Shown one piece after another: positions 5,676 to 9,072 of a stretch of DNA of 9,072 nucleotides. Location of the stretch: positions 1 to 9,072 of the forward strand of contig CAZECE010000121.1 of assembly GCA_964510525.1 (NCBI GenBank), read 5' to 3'. How positions within the stretch are numbered: the stretch's first letter is position 1; each line of letters starts with the position of its first letter. The DNA is from CAZECE01 sp964510525. GTDB lineage: Bacteria; Pseudomonadota; Gammaproteobacteria; Pseudomonadales; JANQJO01. Made by a program: the position numbers and the translations under genes. The notes under the pieces are model-generated. The model was not told where the DNA came from, did not search any database, and was given only the letters and a program-made list of their open reading frames with translations.

Positions 5676-6365
5676 CTATGAAGGGCCTGATTGGGGTGTA
5701 GGATGCTCCAGTTCAGGTCCTTTCTTGCCAGCTTCTTGTTTTTCAAGATCAGCTAAAGGCCAACCACCCAGCTGGTGCCAGGTATTAAATATCTTACAAA
5801 ATAACTCGGCGGTTTTTTCGGCATCGTAAAGGGCTGAGTGGGCTTCTTCATTAGTGAATTCAATGCCAGCCAGCTTGCAGCACTGAGCCAATACGGTGTG
5901 TCCGTAAGCAAGCGCACCTAAACTGGCCGTATCCAGGGTGGAAAACTGATGAAAGGGGTCGCGTTTAATTTGATTCCGCGCAATAGCCGCTTTTATAAAT
6001 TGATGATCGAAATGCGTATTGTGGCCGACGATAATGGCCCTGGAGCACTCGTAGAGTTTTAAGTCTCGGCGTATTTGCTGCAGGAGTTCGTTGATGGCTT
6101 CTGATTCACTGACGCTGTCACGAAAAGCGGAATCCAGCTTGATCCCGGTAAATTCAAGCGCGGAAGTTTCAATGTTGCTGTTGGGATAAGGCTCGATCGG
6201 AAAAAAAAAGCGTTGTCCGGGGGTCAATAAGCCATGATCATTCGGGACAAGTGTCACAGCACCTATCTCAAGTAAGGCATCCGTATTGGGATTGAAGCCA
6301 CCCGTTTCTACGTCGATCACGACCGGATAGAAGCCTCGAAAACGTTGTTTAAAAAAAGGTATCAT
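5676..6365 (-). CDS. rnt: Ribonuclease T
   Basis: RNase T is a homodimeric DEDDh 3'-5' exonuclease that trims tRNA CCA ends and matures 5S and 23S rRNA. The 229-residue protein shows all catalytic positions: Asp18 and Glu20 in VVIDVETGGFN (Exo I), Asp120 in GHNTHFDHQF (Exo II), and His176 with Asp181 in EEAHSALYDAEKT (Exo III). GFYPVVIDVETGGF at the N-terminus is characteristic of RNase T rather than DNA polymerase III epsilon. The C-terminal tail from about residue 210 is rich in Glu, Lys, Pro and Gly, and its codons also encode the likely peroxiredoxin terminator hairpin. The gene converges on the peroxiredoxin gene with a 12-bp gap and is divergent from motY. Confidence 0.95.
   Translation of the reverse strand: MIPFFKQRFRGFYPVVIDVETGGFNPNTDALLEIGAVTLVPNDHGLLTPGQRFFFPIEPYPNSNIETSALEFTGIKLDSAFRDSVSESEAINELLQQIRRDLKLYECSRAIIVGHNTHFDHQFIKAAIARNQIKRDPFHQFSTLDTASLGALAYGHTVLAQCCKLAGIEFTNEEAHSALYDAEKTAELFCKIFNTWHQLGGWPLADLEKQEAGKKGPELEHPTPQSGPS
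5681..5727 (+). terminator. Peroxiredoxin terminator inside the rnt 3' end
   Basis: AAGGGCCTGA (5681-5690) pairs with TCAGGTCCTT (one G-T pair), and the stem continues inward as TGGGG with CTCCA, around a loop of about 9 nt. The descending arm runs into TTTCTT. It begins 18 bp after the peroxiredoxin stop and lies wholly within the last codons of rnt on the opposite strand. The T-tract is imperfect. Confidence 0.5.
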
Positions 6366-6468
6366 GCGCTTTTGCCATGTTAAAAATTTAGAAGTCGAAT
6401 CAAGAATTAGATAGTCTAACGGATCTGCTGTGCTGAAAACATCCCATAACGTTCTTGGGTTTTTCTAG

Positions 6469-6484
6469 TGGAACGATATTTGTA
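6469..6484 (+). promoter_or_regulatory. Weak sigma-54-like site upstream of motY
   Basis: TGGAACGATATTTGTA resembles TGGCACGNNNNTTGCW with two mismatches. The -24 GG is present, but the -12 GC is GT. It would place the transcript start near 6494-6496. Flagellar genes often use sigma-54 or sigma-28, so the position is sensible, but the changed -12 pair makes this doubtful. Confidence 0.22.
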
Positions 6485-6516
6485 TGACTTATATGGTTTG
6501 AATGGGTGTATCGCTT

Positions 6517-7410
6517 ATGGTGTTTGATCTTAATATGCGAACTTTTGCTGCTATTTCTTTGCTTGGTTTACTCTTTGGGCTGCTGGTTAACCATCAGGCG
6601 ATGGCTGTGACGGATGAATTTTATGCCCGAGAGGACGTTTCCGCCTGGATTGTGCAGCCAACTTTATTGGAATGTGTTTTGAAGCATCCGGTCCCTGAGT
6701 ATGGGGAGGGTGTCTTTATTCATGAGGCCGGAGAGGCCTTAAGGTTTCAGTTGAACGCTTTGAGGCCGCTGCCGCGTGCTGATCAGGTGATTGTTGAGTC
6801 GAAGGCGCCTCCTTGGGCGGCTAATAACGAATTAAAGCACCTGGGCGTCACCGAGGGCGTTGAGGGGGGGCACCCCGTTAAAGTAAACGAGCATTTATCG
6901 GCATCTCTGTTGGCCGAACTAAAGCGTGGCTATTTACCGTTATTGACCCATGAAGGCTGGGTCATGGGAGACCCCCTCCGGGTTGTGCTTTCATCGGTGA
7001 ATTTTGGGCCTGCGTATGAACAGTTTTCTGCCTGTGTCAGCGAGCTTTTTCCGGCCAATTTTCGCCAGTTGGAAAGAACAACGGTCCTGTTTGATACCGA
7101 TAAATCCGACATCAAGTCGGATTTTATGGATCGCCTCGAGCTTCTGGTTGATTATATGAACATCGACGCCAGTGTGAACAGGTTATATATCGATGGTCAT
7201 ACGGATAATGTGGGCGGCAATGGATATAATTGGGACCTTTCTAAGCGTCGTGCGGAAGCGGTTCAATTGTATCTAAAAGGCCTTGGTCTTGAGGAAGATC
7301 AAATCATAATGCGGTATCATGGTGAACTGTTGCCGATCACGGATAATGGTAGCTCGGTTAATCGAGCTCGAAATCGCCGGGTGACGCTCAGACTCGAACA
7401 AGATTCTTAA
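6517..7410 (+). CDS. motY: Flagellar motor protein MotY (T-ring, OmpA-like C-terminal domain)
   Basis: MotY is a periplasmic protein at the flagellar basal body that helps stator units assemble; with MotX it forms the Vibrio T-ring, and Pseudomonas uses it with MotAB/MotCD. From ATG 6517 (GGGTG 8 nt upstream) the product has 297 residues. Its signal peptide ends near residue 30 (NHQAMA). ATG 6502 lacks a ribosome site; ATG 6535 would give a neater signal peptide. The N-terminal domain has LECVLKHPVP at 51-60 with Cys53, and FSACVSEL with Cys173, the likely counterparts of the Vibrio MotY disulfide. The peptidoglycan-binding domain follows: VLFDTDKSDI at 190-199, YIDGHTDN at 224-231, LSKRRAEAV at 241-249, NRARNRRV at 282-289. 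It precedes argG by 26 bp, as in Pseudomonas. Confidence 0.85.
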   Translation: MVFDLNMRTFAAISLLGLLFGLLVNHQAMAVTDEFYAREDVSAWIVQPTLLECVLKHPVPEYGEGVFIHEAGEALRFQLNALRPLPRADQVIVESKAPPWAANNELKHLGVTEGVEGGHPVKVNEHLSASLLAELKRGYLPLLTHEGWVMGDPLRVVLSSVNFGPAYEQFSACVSELFPANFRQLERTTVLFDTDKSDIKSDFMDRLELLVDYMNIDASVNRLYIDGHTDNVGGNGYNWDLSKRRAEAVQLYLKGLGLEEDQIIMRYHGELLPITDNGSSVNRARNRRVTLRLEQDS

Positions 7411-7436
7411 TCCTCTTTTTGTTTGGAACTCGCATC

Positions 7437-8636
7437 ATGAAAAAAGTGGTTTTAGCCTACTCAGGCGGCCTGGATACATCCATCATCGTTAAATGGCTAC
7501 AACAAGAATACGGTTGTGAGGTGGTAACCTTCACCGCCGATATAGGGCAAGGTGAAGAAATTGAGCCTGCTCGAGCCAAAGCAGCCCAGATGGGTGTCAA
7601 AGAAATTTTTATTGAAGATCTGCAAGAAACCTTTGTAAAAGAGTATGTCTGGCCGATGTTTCGCTGCAATACCCTGTATGAAGGTGAGTATTTACTCGGT
7701 ACTTCTATTGCTAGGCCCTTGATTTCCAAGCGATTGGTGGAAATTGCAGAATCCGTGGGAGCGGATGCGATTTCGCATGGCGCAACTGGAAAAGGCAATG
7801 ATCAGGTACGATTTGAGTTGAGTGCCTATGCACTCAACCCGGCAATTAAAGTCATCGCCCCTTGGCGAGAATGGACGCTTAATACACGGACTAAATTAAT
7901 GGAGTTTGCCAAGACCCACAACATTCCAATTGAGCAAAAGCGGGGAGCTGAAAGCCCGTATTCGATGGATGCGAACTTGCTGCACATTTCCTATGAAGGA
8001 GGGCCATTGGAAGACCCATGGACAGCACCTGAAGAGTCCATTTGGCGTTGGTCCTCGAGTTTAGAGTCGGCCCCTGATGAGGCTCAAATCCTGACGCTTT
8101 CCTTTGAGAAAGGGGATTTGGTGGCCATTGATGGTGAGCGACTGTCGCCTGCCGAGTTGTTGAGAAAATTGAATATAATTGGCGGACAGCATGGGGTTGG
8201 TCGCTTGGATATTGTAGAGAACCGTTATGTGGGCATGAAGTCGCGGGGATGCTATGAAACCCCTGGCGGCACCATTTTGTTGAAAGCGCATCGAGCCATC
8301 GAGTCGCTGACGTTGGATCGAGAATTAGCGCACATGAAAGACGGCTTGATGCCGAAGTATGCCGAGCTGATCTACAACGGGTATTGGTTTTCTCCTGAGC
8401 GCCAAGCGTTACAGGCGTTGATTGATGCATCTCAGCAAACCGTAACCGGCGATGTTTGCATTAAGCTCTATAAAGGCAATGTTGTCGTATTAGGCCGTCA
8501 GTCGGAGAGTAACAGCTTGTTTAACCCAGAGATTGCCACGTTTGAAGATGATCAGGGGCAATACAATCAACGAGATGCAGCTGGCTTCATTAATCTCAAT
8601 GCGCTGCGCCTCAAAATGCAGCAACAGTCTCGGTAA
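7437..8636 (+). CDS. argG: Argininosuccinate synthase
   Basis: ArgG joins citrulline and aspartate using ATP to make argininosuccinate, the penultimate step of arginine synthesis, in the cytoplasm. The 399-residue length is normal. The PP-loop ATP site AYSGGLDTS lies at 7-15. Residues 89-93 (TSIAR) and 115-127 (GATGKGNDQVRFE) form the aspartate and citrulline binding region, and later conserved blocks include KRGAESPYSMDANLLHISYEGG and GRLDIVENRYVGMKSRG. The ATG at 7437 is chosen because GGAA lies about 9 nt upstream and MKKVVLAYSGG is the standard start; a TTG at 7419 would add six non-conserved residues. The gene is 26 bp after motY with no promoter visible in the gap, suggesting co-transcription. 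No clean terminator was found after it. Confidence 0.97.
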   Translation: MKKVVLAYSGGLDTSIIVKWLQQEYGCEVVTFTADIGQGEEIEPARAKAAQMGVKEIFIEDLQETFVKEYVWPMFRCNTLYEGEYLLGTSIARPLISKRLVEIAESVGADAISHGATGKGNDQVRFELSAYALNPAIKVIAPWREWTLNTRTKLMEFAKTHNIPIEQKRGAESPYSMDANLLHISYEGGPLEDPWTAPEESIWRWSSSLESAPDEAQILTLSFEKGDLVAIDGERLSPAELLRKLNIIGGQHGVGRLDIVENRYVGMKSRGCYETPGGTILLKAHRAIESLTLDRELAHMKDGLMPKYAELIYNGYWFSPERQALQALIDASQQTVTGDVCIKLYKGNVVVLGRQSESNSLFNPEIATFEDDQGQYNQRDAAGFINLNALRLKMQQQSR

Positions 8637-8768
8637 AACAGGCCTGGTAACAATTTTTAACTTAATTGGTTTTTGTTAACTTTATTAGTTTTGGAGGGCG
8701 CTCAGTTAGAGCGTGTGCCAACACTTGTTTACGGATTGCAAACAGACAACTGGCTGGTTATTTCATAG

Positions 8769-8816
8769 GGTATTGATACCTCCTCATTATTTATTGAAAC
8801 GCTTTGAAGAGGTATC
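8769..8816 (+). repeat. Overlapping inverted repeats in the leader of the response-regulator gene
   Basis: GATACCTC (8775-8782) and GAGGTATC (8809-8816) are perfect inverted arms; after one mismatch the stem extends by three pairs. The left arm also belongs to a local palindrome, GGTATTGATACC (8769-8780), so the two pairings are mutually exclusive in RNA. The element ends 40 bp before the gene's ATG. It could be an operator pair or an RNA switch, or it could be chance. The rest of 8637-8856 is AT-rich, with no promoter or terminator that I would defend. Confidence 0.4.
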
Positions 8817-8856
8817 TGAATCTGATTGATATTAACTTTAGAAAGCAGGGACTCTA

Positions 8857-9072
8857 ATGGAACAAACCGACGCAATAACACTTCCCGATTTTTCGGTTTT
8901 GGTCGTGGATGACCAACTCGATAACCTCGTAGCACTCGAACACGTTTTCTCAGAACTCGGTGTGTATTTTCGCAGCGCCACCAGTGCTAAGGACACATTG
9001 ATACAGTTGGATCGTCAGATCCCTGATTTATTGCTGATTGATGATACTTTTTGTATTGATTTGAAGGGAATT
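8857..9072 (+). CDS. Response-regulator receiver domain protein, N-terminal part (cut by window edge)
   Basis: The 72 visible codons read open to the window end and form the first half of a CheY-like receiver domain. Such domains accept phosphate from a histidine kinase and switch an output activity. After an 11-residue lead, SVLVVDDQLDNLVALEHVF (13-31) gives strand 1 with the acidic pair Asp18-Asp19 and helix 1. YFRSATSAKDTL (37-48) is the second strand and helix. IPDLLLIDD (55-63) gives strand 3 with Asp62 as the probable phosphorylated residue. AGGG (8847-8850) is a good Shine-Dalgarno sequence 6 nt before the ATG. The output domain is outside the window, so the regulated process is unknown, and a link to argG or motY should not be assumed. 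Confidence 0.85.
   Translation, partial: MEQTDAITLPDFSVLVVDDQLDNLVALEHVFSELGVYFRSATSAKDTLIQLDRQIPDLLLIDDTFCIDLKGI

Noticed and set aside
5549..5829. Open frames on both strands across the peroxiredoxin-rnt junction
   Set aside because: They overlap two confidently identified genes in other frames and show no family features.
7419..7436. TTG start at 7419 for argG
   Set aside because: The six added residues are not part of the conserved ArgG start, and the ATG at 7437 has a ribosome site.
7457..8430. Open frames on the minus strand across argG
   Set aside because: They are antisense to a certain gene, contain no recognisable domain and lack ribosome sites.
8638..8713. Possible argG terminator from CAGGCCTG, TAACAA/TTGTTA or CGCTC/GAGCG pairs
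   Set aside because: The stems are only 4-6 bp or lack a loop or T-tract; none is convincing.
8729..8935. Minus-strand open frame across the response-regulator leader and start
   Set aside because: It is antisense to the receiver domain and its strong Shine-Dalgarno sequence, and no motif was recognised.

Overview
The window looks like a chromosomal segment of a marine-type gammaproteobacterium related to the Pseudomonadales/Oceanospirillales. The main reason is the gene set bfd, 2-Cys peroxiredoxin, rnt, motY and argG. As I recall, these genes sit in the same order in Pseudomonas aeruginosa (around PA3525-PA3530), where pyrC lies between rnt and motY. Here pyrC is absent, and no bacterioferritin gene lies beside bfd in the window.

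Layout. Bases 1-4256 hold a block on the minus strand. In transcription order it is a divergent cytochrome-P450-like protein with a disordered and coiled-coil N-terminus, a Wzi-type outer-membrane barrel, an exported glutathione peroxidase, and the 5' part of nhaA (cut by the window edge). The last three genes are closely spaced, and one promoter is visible ahead of the first gene. Bases 4257-4613 look like a rearrangement scar: a rho-independent terminator with no gene to serve, then a C-terminal remnant of a HipA-type kinase toxin. Bases 4614-5663 hold bfd (minus) and a 2-Cys peroxiredoxin (plus), divergent from a 258-bp control region. That region has a Fur box lying on the bfd promoter and a perfect-period 20-bp tandem repeat upstream of the peroxiredoxin. 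rnt (minus) converges on the peroxiredoxin gene; the likely peroxiredoxin terminator lies inside the last codons of rnt. motY and argG follow on the plus strand, probably co-transcribed. The window ends in the first 72 codons of a response-regulator receiver protein.

How the genes relate. bfd, the peroxiredoxin and the periplasmic glutathione peroxidase all concern iron release or peroxide removal. rnt, motY and argG are core genes for RNA processing, the flagellar motor and arginine synthesis. The most unusual item is the P450-like protein. It keeps a His-x-Cys-x-Gly-x-x-Leu-Ala heme-loop pattern, but it has lost the ExxR arginine and most of the meander, and it carries a long low-complexity and coiled-coil extension. 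Its heme-loop region faintly resembles CYP74 enzymes, which act on fatty-acid hydroperoxides. That would fit the nearby peroxidase, but this is inference only. No tRNA, rRNA, CRISPR array or insertion sequence was seen, and no gene-free stretch exceeds 300 bases.
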